Positions 8,150 through 18,079 are shown, counted from the first letter of the stretch. The stretch: 39,966 nucleotides of DNA from Candidatus Gastranaerophilales bacterium (GCA_944324175.1 CALUVH010000017.1:1-39966); one strand, 5' to 3'. Translations and numbers: made by a program. The notes: generated from the letters alone by a model not told the origin.

Positions 8150-11100
8150 AAGAAGCCAGCTTTTCTACATTTATACTTAATTTATTGATTAATTTTTCAA
8201 TTTTGTCAACTTTTTTGTTTAGTTTTGTATCATCTGTCTCTTCTAAAGTTGTAAGCACTTTTTCAAGTTTCATTTCTAAACGGTCAATACGTTCTTGCTG
8301 TTCTTCAAATTTTTCTTCCAGTGTTTTGAATAAATCAGCTTTTTCCGGTAAATAATTTTTTAACTCATGAATTGTATCTTTTACCTGACCAATTTCATCA
8401 GTTACGTTATCAATTTCATTTACCTTGTCAGTAAGTGAATTCATACTCACAGTTGCATTATCAACCCATTCACCCAAGTACATCAAAACTTCTTTTATAA
8501 CCTTATTAGAATTGGAAGATGCCACCATTGCATTGTTAATACCTGCAATTTTCTTTTCTATTCTTTTTTGAATTTCGGTATTATCCAAATAGTTAACTTT
8601 TTCATTCAAATTATTAACCATGCCCTTAAATGCATCAAGTCCTTCACTCAAAGATTTATATGAATTGTCAGAATTCAAAAGTAGAGTATTGGTACGAGTA
8701 CTGATACTTACAATATCTTCATTAATCTTGTCAAAATCTGCTTTAAATTTTGCAAATTCTTCCTGAGTCAAAGTAGTTTGCAAATCTTTAACCGTATTTT
8801 CGATTTTTGACACATTATCTGCTAACTGATTTAACTCATCATTTGGCGCAGACTCAGAAATATCATTCAATATTAAACGCAATTTGGCAATATCAGATTC
8901 CACATCCTGCAATGAGTATGAATAGTTATCTTCACCGGAATTATTTGCTATCAAACGCAATTGGTTTTGAACTTCTTTAATATGACCAGAAATTTCATCT
9001 GTCTTTTCTTCTACAAAACCTTTTATTTCCTCAGTTTCTTCAATAAAAGAAATCTGTTCAAATACGCTTGCTATTGCTTCAATTAAAGATTCTTTAAGAT
9101 TTTCAGCATGATCTTTAATATCTTTTGCACTAGCGTCGACATCAATTGATTTAACATCTTCTGAGATATCATCTATTTTCTTTTGCAACTCTTGCAGACA
9201 ATCATCCATTGCTATGGTTCTGTCGCTAATTTCTGTATCTTCAAGGAATTTTCTTTGAGATGAAATCATTGACTTGATGTTTTTAATTTCACCTTCTACA
9301 TCAAAACCATCAAATACATCCTTTTCAGAAAGTGCAACCACTTCATCCTGAAGTTTTTGTAGTGTACTTTCAATCTGATCGCCAGTACCAGCCAAATCAT
9401 CCATTTTATATGATAAATCTGTTAAATTCTCATTTATTCTTTCATCAGCCTCTGCGAATGTATCAATCTTTGCAGAAACAACATCTACAGATTCTATAAT
9501 TTTAGACACATCGCCCTGAACTATGTCAGCAGTATTAGTAAATTTATCTATTTTATCAGATACACCGTCTAATGATTCTGAAATTTTAGATACATCGCTT
9601 TGAACTAAATCAGTAGTATCTACAACTTTATCTATTTTATCAGATACAAAAGTTACAGATTCGCCAACTTTCAATAAGCCATCTTTTATTGTTTCTGTAT
9701 TCTCATTACAATCATCAAGTTTTGTAGAAATATCATCAATCACATCTGCCATTTTTACATCAGCATTGTGACAATCAGATACTTTTTCATGTAATGAATC
9801 CAAACTTGACACGATATGTTCATTATTTGTATTAAATTTAAACACATCAATTTTATCAGAAAGGACTTCCATAGTCTTAACAATTGCACCATCGTTAAAG
9901 GCGAAATCTTCAAACTTCTGACCGAATTCAGCAAGAGTTTGTTTTACGTCCTTATCATTATTTTCAATTTTTTCAGTAACAGTACCCAGTGAAGCAGCGA
10001 TATTTTTAGTAAAACCTGCAACTTTATCTACCGTAGAATTAACATCATCAATTTTACTTACATTTTCTGCGATGTTATTTAAAACACCGGTCATCTGATC
10101 CGCAACAGCATGGATTTCATCAGCTTTATCTGATACTTCAGAAGATTTCCTCAAAAGTTGATCATCAACAATAGAGAATGTATCCATTTTTACAGACAAG
10201 CCTTCCATAGCCTCAATAAGTTTTGCATCATAATCATGCGCAGCATCGGCTTTATCATTAAGCATATCCAAAGAAGTTGCGATATGTTCTTTGGTTGAAT
10301 CTACTTTTAAAATATCGACCTTATCTGATATTTCTTTAATCGACAACGCAATTTGCTCATCATTATTTGTAATTGTTTCAACTCTTTGAGTCAAATCTTC
10401 CACATTGTCATTAATTTTACCAACATTCAACGCGACTCTATCGGTGATAACATCTATGCTTCTTGATAGAATTTCATTAGTGGTCAATACCTTGTCTGAT
10501 ACATCATCTACACTATTCAAAACTAATTTTGTAGCTGAGGTAATCTTTTCAGACACATCATTTACTTTATCTGAAATAGCTTGCTTTTCATCTGAAAGTT
10601 TTTCATTAACTGCAAGTAAAGAACTTTTAATTATCTGTTCTTGCTGCGCAAAATTATCAGCTAAATTATTTTGAATATTTTGCCCGTTTTCTACAATGCT
10701 ATTATTAATAGTTGAAATATTATCAAGGATTTCAGCCTTATTTTCTTTTGCATTATCAGAAAGTACATCTAAACCATTAAGCATTACTTGGGCAGTGTCA
10801 GTAAACTTTGAAGATACAGCATCGACTGAACTTGCAAAAACATCACCTACAGATGAAACATTTTCTTTTAATTGTTCAAAAGCTTCAGCAATTTTCTCAT
10901 TATTGGATGATATATTTTCAATTTTACTGTTAATATCATCAACTGCTTGACCATTTTTTTCTATGTTTAAGGCTATTACATCTGACTTTTCACTAACATT
11001 ATCTAAAGCTCGAGCGATACGGTCATCAGTATCAGAAAAAGCATCTACCTTCTCAGATAATATATCCATTTTCTCGCTAATCTTGTCTGCTGAATCGCCT

Positions 11101-14100
11101 ACTATCTCAATTTTATCACTTATTGAATTTATTAAATCCTTTGATCGTTCACTTTCTTCTCCGACAGCTTCGATTTTTTGAGTCAATGTATCCATTGTCT
11201 CAATCACGCGTTCATCAGTCATTCCAAAAGCTTCTACTTTATTTGTAAGTTCATCTATACTATCTACAACTTTTTCTGAATTATTTCCCAAAATTTCTAC
11301 TTTATCGGAAATATTATTCAAAGATTGGTTGATTTCATCATCTGAAACTGAAAACGTCTCTATTTTATCAAGCACAACATCAATAGTCCTTGATATTCTA
11401 TCATCGGACTCATTGGCTGAATCCATTTTTTCATTTAACAATTGCACATCATTAAGTAACTGAACTTCAGAATTTGCTGATTGATCAACTTTTTCTAATA
11501 ATGAATCTATCGTTTGAGATATCTTACCATCAGTTTCATTGAGTGAATCCATTTTTTCATTAAGGTATTGCATACCTTGAGTGATTTGTTCATTGTTTGA
11601 GGCATCGTCAATTTTATTAGAAATCAAATCCAAAGCTTGTGTTATCTGTTCATCAACAGCTGCAAAAGTATCAACTTTATCTGAAATAGCTGCAACAGAT
11701 TGAGCCAACTCTTCTGATTTTTGAGCGACTTCAGATGTCTTATCTGAAATTTCTGAAATTGCATTACTTACACCTTCACCGCGAATGTTAATTGTCTCAA
11801 CCGTTTCATTAACCGATGCCAACTCTTGAGATAATTGCTCAGCATTTTGGCGCAACCCGCTAAATTTTTCTGCAACATTCATTAGTGAATTTGCAATTTG
11901 TTCATCCGTTGAGCCTAAAGTGTTAAACTGTTCCTGAAATTCTTGGATTATCTGAGCATTTTTTTCAGCTTTTTCGCTTAAGTTGTCCACTTTAGAATTT
12001 AGTGATATTAACGCTTCGGTATTTTCACCACTACCACTTGGAAGATTTTCAAGTTTCTCTAAGATTTCAACAGCTTTGCTATCTATGCCACTTACTTTTT
12101 CATGTAATTCAACGTCAGCACCTTTTTCAAGCAAAGTATCCACTTTTTCATGTAATACATCCATAGAAGCTGTCGAAGATTTTGCGACCTCTTTCATTGC
12201 GATAAGGATAATATTTTTTAAATCCTTAAGACCGGACATAATTTGCATTCTGCTATTACCAAGTATCTCGTTGAACTCATCATTTGAATAGCGGATTCCC
12301 AGTTCCTCAACCTTCACACCCAATTGATTTAATATTAAAAGAATTTCTTCTTTTGCATCAACATCATCATCTTTTGAAGATTGTCTGGACTCTAATTCTC
12401 CTAACTTTGTACTTAATTCACTTTTAAGCGTGTCAACAGACCACATTAGATCGTTAGCACTCACAGGCGCACCAATGTGAGATTTTAAATCTTCTAAAAC
12501 TGATTCCAGTTTAGCATTCAATGCATTTGTGACATCAACAGCTACACTTGAAAGTAAAGTACCACAGTTTTCATTTATCTCATTTATCTTACCGTCAATA
12601 TTAACAAGAATAGACTTCCACTCACTCATAATTTGAGAATTTTCATTCAAATTATTTTCAAGGTTTTTGCCTATTTCATCAGCAATAGTTCTAATTGCCT
12701 CAAGGTTCCCTTGCGCTTGGGAGGAAAACACTTGATCCATTCCATTAATTTTATCAATTGTCTCACTATAAATTTTCTCTAACCCTTCAGATAAAGTTTG
12801 ACTTTGTCCTAGTGTCATTTGCATCTGAGAATTGACATTTGCATAGACTTGCGACAATTGTTCTTTTAACTCAATTAAATTATCTGAAAAATCATTTTCT
12901 GTTATCGCCTTAATTCCATTTTTTATAGGCTCTAAAGCCTGCATTAAATCATCTGTTTTGCCGCTTAAAACCTCAACAACTTCTTGATTGAAGTTTTCGG
13001 TTCCATCCTTGATTTCCGACAATTTAGAAATATAACGCTCTGCATTTTCTGAAAAATTCTTTTGTAACTCAAATAATTTAGCTGAAATTTTGTCCTCTAA
13101 TACAACACCTTCTGATTTGTAAGCATCAGTTACCTCTGATATAAAATCTTTTAATTGCTCACTTAACCCCTTAATCTCATTAAAATTAGCAGGTACATCA
13201 TTTGCAAGGTAATTATTAACAAAATCCAGTTTTGTACTTACAACACTTATTGCAGAGTTTATCAAATCAGCATTTTCAGAAGCTTTTTGATGAAAATCGA
13301 ATGACACATCATCCAGTTTTGCAGAAAGTTCACCCAAACCGTTTTTTACAGTATTCAAATTGTCATTACTTATAGCATCTATACTACCTGCAATGCTATT
13401 TAATTTATCCATAAAGTCTAGCGATTGAAGAGATTTAAGAATCTGTTCAATCTTCTCTTTATTTTCAACTAAGTCATTGTTGAGAAAATTAGAATTATCA
13501 ACTATTTTTTTAATAAAGTCTGTCAAATCAGCTCTAAAAGCATTGAAGTCCTCTTCTGTAATTACAGCCGAAAGTTTTTGATCCAACTGTTGCAGACTAT
13601 GAGCAACATTATCATATTCACCGATATCTTGCATCATTGTCTTTACATTATCCATCACATATGCAAGTCCGTCAATTTTGCTTGAAATTGTATCAAAATC
13701 GAGCGAAAGACTAATTTCACTAATATGTGAATCAATATCATTAACACGATCGATTATATCTTCAATTTTTTGCTGTGCAAAGTCAAAATTTTCTCTAGTC
13801 ATGAGCTGAGCTACAGCACGAGCCAGTTCGTCATTTTTTTGATCAAAAATTTGTAAAGAAGACAAAATACCATTGGTTGCAAGATAAATTGTCTCCAGCT
13901 CTTTTTTTATAATATCATTTTGTACCGTCGGATCCATCGACATTATATTTTGTATAATGGATTGCAAACTATTGTTAACATCAATTATATTAGCCTCAAA
14001 ACCGTGATTAAGATTTTCAATAGCAGCGAGTTTTTCTGAAAGTTTATTTTCAGATGCAGCTTGAGCTGATGCAAGTGCAGCACCGTTTGAATTGATATAA

Positions 14101-14759
14101 TCTTTTATATCTGCAGTACGCATCTCAATCAATTCACGATAATTACTTGATTGTACAACTAAATTTTCACCAAGTACCCTTATGTCATCCGCAAGAGCGC
14201 CAAAATTTTGTGTATTTTTATCATCAGCACTTTGACGCTCACTTTGCATTTGCGCATGCTGTCTTGATATCTCTTGAGAAATATTTTCTATCAAGTCACG
14301 AGTCGTATCAAAGTTAAAAGAAATTCTCTCTGAAACATCATCGCTTACTTTTACAATTGAAGAATTTACACTATTAATTTCACTAACAATGCTTCGCAAA
14401 TTTTCACTATTTTTTTCTAAGAAAGACTTTTCAAGATTTTCTAAATTATCTTCAACTTTTTGAATTAAAGAATCTATATCAGTAGCCTTAGCATTTAATT
14501 CCTGATTGGAACTTATATACCTGAATGCTTGACCAAACTCTTCATATTTCACTTGGTTACTTTCATAGTGGTTGTTAATTTCATTTCTTAATTCAATCAA
14601 ATAATCCTTCAAAGCAGCATTTGCCTCAACATCATCAGCTATTGTCTCTATCTTTTCCATAACAACAGCTAATCTTTTTTGGATTTCATCTGAACTAATA
14701 TCCGTATCCAACTTTAATGTTCTTAGTATTTCAGCAATTTCTTCAATTGTTTGTGACAT
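8133..14759 (-). CDS. Giant repetitive coiled-coil protein (2208 residues), function unknown
   Basis: Not recognised beyond being a very long coiled coil. It has no signal peptide and no membrane segment (start MSQTIEEIAEILRTLK), so a cytoplasmic filament, scaffold or nucleoid/cell-shape role is possible but unproven. It is acidic and rich in Asp, Glu, Ser, Asn, Ile, Val and Lys. Residues about 1025-1805 (DNA about 9350-11685) contain many tandem 21-residue units with consensus (S/N)-(E/D)-K-(V/I)-(D/E)-x-F-x3-D-(E/D)-(R/K)-I-x3-(L/M)-D-x-(L/I). Variants of 18, 20, 23 and 28 residues also occur. Flanking parts are less regular coiled coil. AAGGA is about 12 nt before the ATG. The end overlaps the FAD oxidase start. 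The antisense reading frames over this gene are treated as shadows. Confidence 0.85.
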   Translation of the reverse strand: MSQTIEEIAEILRTLKLDTDISSDEIQKRLAVVMEKIETIADDVEANAALKDYLIELRNEINNHYESNQVKYEEFGQAFRYISSNQELNAKATDIDSLIQKVEDNLENLEKSFLEKNSENLRSIVSEINSVNSSIVKVSDDVSERISFNFDTTRDLIENISQEISRQHAQMQSERQSADDKNTQNFGALADDIRVLGENLVVQSSNYRELIEMRTADIKDYINSNGAALASAQAASENKLSEKLAAIENLNHGFEANIIDVNNSLQSIIQNIMSMDPTVQNDIIKKELETIYLATNGILSSLQIFDQKNDELARAVAQLMTRENFDFAQQKIEDIIDRVNDIDSHISEISLSLDFDTISSKIDGLAYVMDNVKTMMQDIGEYDNVAHSLQQLDQKLSAVITEEDFNAFRADLTDFIKKIVDNSNFLNNDLVENKEKIEQILKSLQSLDFMDKLNSIAGSIDAISNDNLNTVKNGLGELSAKLDDVSFDFHQKASENADLINSAISVVSTKLDFVNNYLANDVPANFNEIKGLSEQLKDFISEVTDAYKSEGVVLEDKISAKLFELQKNFSENAERYISKLSEIKDGTENFNQEVVEVLSGKTDDLMQALEPIKNGIKAITENDFSDNLIELKEQLSQVYANVNSQMQMTLGQSQTLSEGLEKIYSETIDKINGMDQVFSSQAQGNLEAIRTIADEIGKNLENNLNENSQIMSEWKSILVNIDGKINEINENCGTLLSSVAVDVTNALNAKLESVLEDLKSHIGAPVSANDLMWSVDTLKSELSTKLGELESRQSSKDDDVDAKEEILLILNQLGVKVEELGIRYSNDEFNEILGNSRMQIMSGLKDLKNIILIAMKEVAKSSTASMDVLHEKVDTLLEKGADVELHEKVSGIDSKAVEILEKLENLPSGSGENTEALISLNSKVDNLSEKAEKNAQIIQEFQEQFNTLGSTDEQIANSLMNVAEKFSGLRQNAEQLSQELASVNETVETINIRGEGVSNAISEISDKTSEVAQKSEELAQSVAAISDKVDTFAAVDEQITQALDLISNKIDDASNNEQITQGMQYLNEKMDSLNETDGKISQTIDSLLEKVDQSANSEVQLLNDVQLLNEKMDSANESDDRISRTIDVVLDKIETFSVSDDEINQSLNNISDKVEILGNNSEKVVDSIDELTNKVEAFGMTDERVIETMDTLTQKIEAVGEESERSKDLINSISDKIEIVGDSADKISEKMDILSEKVDAFSDTDDRIARALDNVSEKSDVIALNIEKNGQAVDDINSKIENISSNNEKIAEAFEQLKENVSSVGDVFASSVDAVSSKFTDTAQVMLNGLDVLSDNAKENKAEILDNISTINNSIVENGQNIQNNLADNFAQQEQIIKSSLLAVNEKLSDEKQAISDKVNDVSEKITSATKLVLNSVDDVSDKVLTTNEILSRSIDVITDRVALNVGKINDNVEDLTQRVETITNNDEQIALSIKEISDKVDILKVDSTKEHIATSLDMLNDKADAAHDYDAKLIEAMEGLSVKMDTFSIVDDQLLRKSSEVSDKADEIHAVADQMTGVLNNIAENVSKIDDVNSTVDKVAGFTKNIAASLGTVTEKIENNDKDVKQTLAEFGQKFEDFAFNDGAIVKTMEVLSDKIDVFKFNTNNEHIVSSLDSLHEKVSDCHNADVKMADVIDDISTKLDDCNENTETIKDGLLKVGESVTFVSDKIDKVVDTTDLVQSDVSKISESLDGVSDKIDKFTNTADIVQGDVSKIIESVDVVSAKIDTFAEADERINENLTDLSYKMDDLAGTGDQIESTLQKLQDEVVALSEKDVFDGFDVEGEIKNIKSMISSQRKFLEDTEISDRTIAMDDCLQELQKKIDDISEDVKSIDVDASAKDIKDHAENLKESLIEAIASVFEQISFIEETEEIKGFVEEKTDEISGHIKEVQNQLRLIANNSGEDNYSYSLQDVESDIAKLRLILNDISESAPNDELNQLADNVSKIENTVKDLQTTLTQEEFAKFKADFDKINEDIVSISTRTNTLLLNSDNSYKSLSEGLDAFKGMVNNLNEKVNYLDNTEIQKRIEKKIAGINNAMVASSNSNKVIKEVLMYLGEWVDNATVSMNSLTDKVNEIDNVTDEIGQVKDTIHELKNYLPEKADLFKTLEEKFEEQQERIDRLEMKLEKVLTTLEETDDTKLNKKVDKIEKLINKLSINVEKLASYVDEE
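9350..11685 (-). repeat. Block of tandem 63-bp (21-residue) coding repeats
   Basis: In the giant coiled-coil gene, successive units such as NEKMDSLNETDGKISQTIDSL, LDKIETFSVSDDEINQSLNNI and TNKVEAFGMTDERVIETMDTL align without gaps at 21 residues, which is three heptads. The units are diverged at DNA level, so this is an old repeat. Insertions of 2 or 7 residues (units of 23 and 28) occur in the C-terminal half of the block. Confidence 0.75.
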
Positions 14760-14939
14760 TTCTCTTCTCTTTCCTTGATTAAAAGTTAGTATAATCTCCC
14801 CATAATAATATAGTAACAGAATAACATAAAATAACGCAAAAATGTTAACGAATTTTATTACAATTGTAAAGAAAAAGTGTTTTATTTTATTTTTAGTGCT
14901 AGTATTGGAATTAGACGAAAGAAATTTGGGCGAGGTACT
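14760..14939. promoter_or_regulatory. Divergent intergenic region between the giant gene and the oxidoreductase operon
   Basis: An A+T-rich region of 180 bp. Rightwards, an extended -10 TGC-TAGTAT (14898-14905) lies about 35 nt before the ferredoxin start at 14940, with no clear -35. Leftwards, the Shine-Dalgarno of the giant gene is present but no confident promoter is seen. Confidence 0.35.
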
Positions 14940-15152
14940 ATGAACTACATAACCATTGATAAAGAAAAATGTAAGGCTTGCTATTTATGCATTAATGAAT
15001 GCCCGAAAAAGCTTTTACAAGTAAGTAAAGATACCAATAAACTTGGGGATCACGTAGTTGAATTTAATGACCCTGACAACAAATGTCTGGGATGTGCAAT
15101 GTGTGCGACGAGATGTCCTGATATGGCAATTACAGGTGTTTATAAAGGATAA
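14940..15152 (+). CDS. korD: 2-oxoacid:ferredoxin oxidoreductase, delta (2x[4Fe-4S] ferredoxin) subunit
   Basis: A 70-residue ferredoxin carrying two clusters: CKACYLCINECP and CLGCAMCATRCP. It would pass electrons from the TPP-bound reaction centre to external ferredoxin. The reading frame is open back to 14877, but that extension is not ferredoxin-like. GAGG at 14932-14935 lies 4 nt before the ATG at 14940, giving MNYITIDKEKC. It is the first gene of a four-gene operon (delta, alpha, beta, gamma), 5 bp from the next gene. Confidence 0.92.
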   Translation: MNYITIDKEKCKACYLCINECPKKLLQVSKDTNKLGDHVVEFNDPDNKCLGCAMCATRCPDMAITGVYKG

Positions 15153-15157
15153 GTTTT

Positions 15158-16237
15158 ATGGCTGAATGTTTAATCAAGAATAGTAAAAAAGTTTTAATAA
15201 AAGGTAACTATGCAATAGCGCAAGCCGCAATTAAAGCAGGTTGTGAATGCTATTTCGGATATCCGATAACTCCACAAAGTGAAATAGGTGAGTATATGAG
15301 TGGAGAAATGCAAAGATTAAAACGAGCTTATGTTTCGGCAGAGAGTGAACTTGCAGCGATAAATATGGTAGTAGGGGCATGCTCTACAGGAGCAAAAGCC
15401 ATGACTTCCTCCTCATCATGCGCTGTCGCACTGATGCAGGAAGCTCTGTCTTATGCAACATCAGATGAACTGCCTGTCGTACTTATAAGCGTTATGCGTG
15501 CCGGCCCTGGGCTCGGTAATATCTATCCTTCACAAGGTGACTATAATCAAGCGACAAAAGGTGGCGGAAACGGTGATTATAAACTTATCGTACTCTCACC
15601 GTCTACAGTACAAGAATGCATTGACTTAACTTACAAAACATTCTATCTTGCTCATAAATACAAAAATCCAACTGTACTATTAGCTGACGGTCTGCTTGGA
15701 CAAATGATGGAACCTGTTGAATTTTCTGAGTATCCATACCCTGAAATAGATAACTCAGGATGGGCATTAACTGGAGCTAAGGGCAGATCTGCAAGAAAGA
15801 TAAGATCATATGCGCCATTGGAAGCTCCACAGTGCGAACATGTTAAAAATATGTTTAATAAATACAAACTGCTTGAAGAAAATGAAGTTATGTATGAAGA
15901 ATATGGTACAGAAGATGCAGATTTAGTTGTAACCTGTTTTGGCAGTCTTGCTCGTAATGTAAAATCAGCAATAAAAAGATGCCAAGAAAAAGGTTTAAAA
16001 GTCGGATTTTTCAGACCTATTACATTATTCCCGTTCCCAAATAAACGCCTAAAAGAAATATCCAACAACGCGAAAAAAATTCTTGTCACGGAAGTTAATA
16101 TGGGACAAATGTTGAATGATGTAAAACTCGCAGTAAACGGGAAAATACCTGTTGAGTTTTATGGAAAACCTGTAGGTGCTTGGCCTAACGTAGACGACAT
16201 TGTGGAAGCCATAGAAAAAGAAATTAAAGGGGTATAG
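15158..16237 (+). CDS. korA: 2-oxoacid:ferredoxin oxidoreductase, alpha subunit
   Basis: A 359-residue alpha subunit of a 2-oxoglutarate or branched-chain 2-oxoacid:ferredoxin oxidoreductase. This enzyme makes the acyl-CoA, CO2 and reduced ferredoxin. Motifs are GNYAIAQAAIKAGCECYFGYPITPQSE with the YPITP signature, AESELAAINMVVGAC, and the C-terminal PITLFPFP. Length fits KorA/VorB. A ribosome site AAAGGA lies in the end of korD. Oxoglutarate versus branched-chain substrate cannot be told from sequence alone. Confidence 0.92.
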   Translation: MAECLIKNSKKVLIKGNYAIAQAAIKAGCECYFGYPITPQSEIGEYMSGEMQRLKRAYVSAESELAAINMVVGACSTGAKAMTSSSSCAVALMQEALSYATSDELPVVLISVMRAGPGLGNIYPSQGDYNQATKGGGNGDYKLIVLSPSTVQECIDLTYKTFYLAHKYKNPTVLLADGLLGQMMEPVEFSEYPYPEIDNSGWALTGAKGRSARKIRSYAPLEAPQCEHVKNMFNKYKLLEENEVMYEEYGTEDADLVVTCFGSLARNVKSAIKRCQEKGLKVGFFRPITLFPFPNKRLKEISNNAKKILVTEVNMGQMLNDVKLAVNGKIPVEFYGKPVGAWPNVDDIVEAIEKEIKGV

Positions 16238-16239
16238 AT

Positions 16240-16995
16240 ATGACAACACAAATTTTTGATATACCAAAGTCATTCAAAAAAGATATGAAATACACATTCT
16301 GCCCCGGATGCGATCATGGGGTAGCAATAAGACTTATTGCAGAGATACTGGATGAGCTTAATCTTAAAGAAAGTTCCATTATGGCAACATCCATCGGTTG
16401 CTCTGTTACCCTGTATGACTTTTTAGAAGTGGATGCAATCGAAGCACCTCATGGCAGAGCTCTTGCAGAAGCAACCGGAGTAAAAAGAGCAAGACCTGAT
16501 AAGTTTGTATTTACCTACCAGGGTGATGGAGATTTTGCCTCAATCGGGCTGGCCGAGAGCTTACATGCTGCACTTCGCGGAGAAAATTTGAGTGCTATAT
16601 GCATAAACAACACAACTTATGGAATGACCGGTGGTCAATTGGGACCTACAACTCTTTTGGGACAAGTTACAACAACTTCACCTACCGGTAGAAATGTTGA
16701 ATATTACGGATATCCAATAAAAATAGCAGAACATGTTGCACTATGCGAAGGCACTGCTTACAGTGCAAGGGTATCACTTGATACTGTAGCTAATATTAAA
16801 AAAGCAAAACAAGCTATAAAAAAAGCTTTTGAGGTTCAAATCAACGGCCTTGGATTCGGGTTTGTTGAAATTTTGTCAACCTGCCCTACAAACTGGAAAA
16901 TGACACCTCAACAAGCTCATGAAAGAGTAAGAAATGAAATGATGCCAATATTTAAACCTGGCGTATATAAAGATGTTACTTTACAAGAAAATTAG
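16240..16995 (+). CDS. korB: 2-oxoacid:ferredoxin oxidoreductase, beta (TPP-binding) subunit
   Basis: A 251-residue TPP-binding subunit. CPGCDHG near residue 25 gives cluster/active-site cysteines. GDGDFASIGLAE is the TPP/Mg-binding motif, completed by NNTTYGMTGGQ. It begins 2 bp after korA with its Shine-Dalgarno (AAAGGGG) inside the korA end. It pairs with alpha as the catalytic core. Confidence 0.92.
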   Translation: MTTQIFDIPKSFKKDMKYTFCPGCDHGVAIRLIAEILDELNLKESSIMATSIGCSVTLYDFLEVDAIEAPHGRALAEATGVKRARPDKFVFTYQGDGDFASIGLAESLHAALRGENLSAICINNTTYGMTGGQLGPTTLLGQVTTTSPTGRNVEYYGYPIKIAEHVALCEGTAYSARVSLDTVANIKKAKQAIKKAFEVQINGLGFGFVEILSTCPTNWKMTPQQAHERVRNEMMPIFKPGVYKDVTLQEN

Positions 16996-17015
16996 TTATT
17001 GAAGGAATAGTGGTG

Positions 17016-17561
17016 ATGGAAAAGAATTTTATAATTGCCGGATTTGGCGGTCAGGGTGTACTTTTAGCAGGAGAAGTTTTAGCAAATGCATTTATGATCT
17101 CAGGTAAAAATGTTACTTGGTATCCATGCTATGGAGCAGAAATGCGCGGAGGAACTGTCAACTGTGAAATAGTTATGAGTGACGATGAAGTAAGTGCTGT
17201 AAATAAAAAAGAAGCAGACTTTGTCGTAGCTTTGAATCAAGCATCTTTTAATAAATTTGTGTCTAAAATAAAAAAAGGCGGATGGATGATTGTCAATTCG
17301 TCACTTGCAAAAGAAATTAAGACTCGCACAGATATTAATTATTTATTTGCACCTATAACCAAATTGGCTGAAAATCTTGGTAATATAAAAATGACTAATA
17401 TTCTTGCATTGGGTCTACTTGCTAAAGCAAGTAAACTAGTTTCAGTAGAAGCTCTCAGCCATGCGTTGGATACGGTTATTCCTCCGCATAGAAAAAATCT
17501 TTTGCCATTGAACCTAAAAGCCTTGCAAATAGGCTATGAATACGAATTGCTACCTGTGTAG
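17016..17561 (+). CDS. korC: 2-oxoacid:ferredoxin oxidoreductase, gamma subunit
   Basis: A subunit of about 181 residues of the POR/KOR gamma family: FIIAGFGGQGVLLAGEVLA, SYGAEMRGG in the form CYGAEMRGGTVNCE, and PPHRKNLLPLNLKAL at the end. GTG codons at 17010 and 17013 precede the ATG at 17016. AAGGA at 17002-17006 spaces best (9 nt) to the ATG. It is the last gene of the operon. No strong terminator follows, only an imperfect repeat of GATTTAAAAT around 17561-17590. Confidence 0.92.
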   Translation: MEKNFIIAGFGGQGVLLAGEVLANAFMISGKNVTWYPCYGAEMRGGTVNCEIVMSDDEVSAVNKKEADFVVALNQASFNKFVSKIKKGGWMIVNSSLAKEIKTRTDINYLFAPITKLAENLGNIKMTNILALGLLAKASKLVSVEALSHALDTVIPPHRKNLLPLNLKALQIGYEYELLPV

Positions 17562-17581
17562 ATTTAAAATCAGCTAAAAAG

Positions 17582-17610
17582 TTGATTTAAAATTAACAGA
17601 ATAATACTAT
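17582..17610 (+). promoter_or_regulatory. Promoter of the small coiled-coil gene at 17638
   Basis: TTGATT (17582-17587), a 17-bp spacer and TACTAT (17605-17610). The GTG start with AGAGG lies about 28 nt downstream. Confidence 0.55.
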
Positions 17611-17637
17611 TCTATTCATGTTCAAAAGAGGTTTAAA

Positions 17638-17868
17638 GTGAAAAAAGAACTTATTAAATCAATCAAAGAAAAAGAAATTCAACTGGCGAAATTAAGAGAA
17701 CATGTAGACAAGAGTTCTGTATGCTCTGATTTGTATAATAAAGTCGTTTTACAAAAAGCAATCCTGAAAAAAGAACTGGATGACCTGAATAGAAACAAAT
17801 TAGCAGATAAAGTCCGCTACTTATTCCCGCGCAAAAAAACTCTTATCTGTGATTATTTCAAAAAATAG
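17638..17868 (+). CDS. Small charged helical protein, function unknown
   Basis: A 76-residue protein, not recognised. It is a Lys/Glu-rich helix (MKKELIKSIKEKEIQLAKLREH) followed by a basic tail (VRYLFPRKKTLICDYFKK). No signal peptide or membrane segment is seen. It starts with GTG, supported by AAAGAGG 7 nt upstream and a good promoter. It lies alone between the kor operon and the membrane-protein pair. Confidence 0.6.
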   Translation: MKKELIKSIKEKEIQLAKLREHVDKSSVCSDLYNKVVLQKAILKKELDDLNRNKLADKVRYLFPRKKTLICDYFKK

Positions 17869-17912
17869 ACAAATCTAAAATAGCCCTATAATGTGCCTTT
17901 GAGCGTATTTTT

Positions 17913-17998
17913 GTATACCCATTTGTGTACACAAAATTGTATATACATTTTCGTCGACTTCCAGAATTTTTCCAATAAGTTAAACTGATTATGTATAC
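17913..17998. promoter_or_regulatory. Cluster of palindromic operator-like sites
   Basis: A perfect 14-bp palindrome TTTGTGTACACAAA (17922-17935) is flanked by GTATAC (17913-17918) and by the perfect palindrome TGTATATACA (17938-17947). Centres are 13 and 14 bp apart. A fourth GTATAC lies at 17993-17998. This resembles a multi-dimer repressor site upstream of the membrane-protein gene at 18080. The rest of 17869-18079 is A+T-rich without a gene. Confidence 0.45.
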
Positions 17999-18079
17999 TC
18001 CTATTATTATATATAACACTAGTATTTAACTCTTGCTAATAAGATTAATGTATAGTAATATTGATAAAAAAGTATTTTT

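Noticed and set aside
10405-12291. Several plus-strand open frames of 70-100 codons over the giant coiled-coil gene
   Set aside because: They are antisense shadows produced by the biased Ser/Asp/Ile codons of the real gene; no ribosome sites or recognisable protein.
14877-14939. N-terminal extension of the ferredoxin subunit
   Set aside because: The extension covers the likely promoter and does not resemble a ferredoxin; the ATG at 14940 has a ribosome site.
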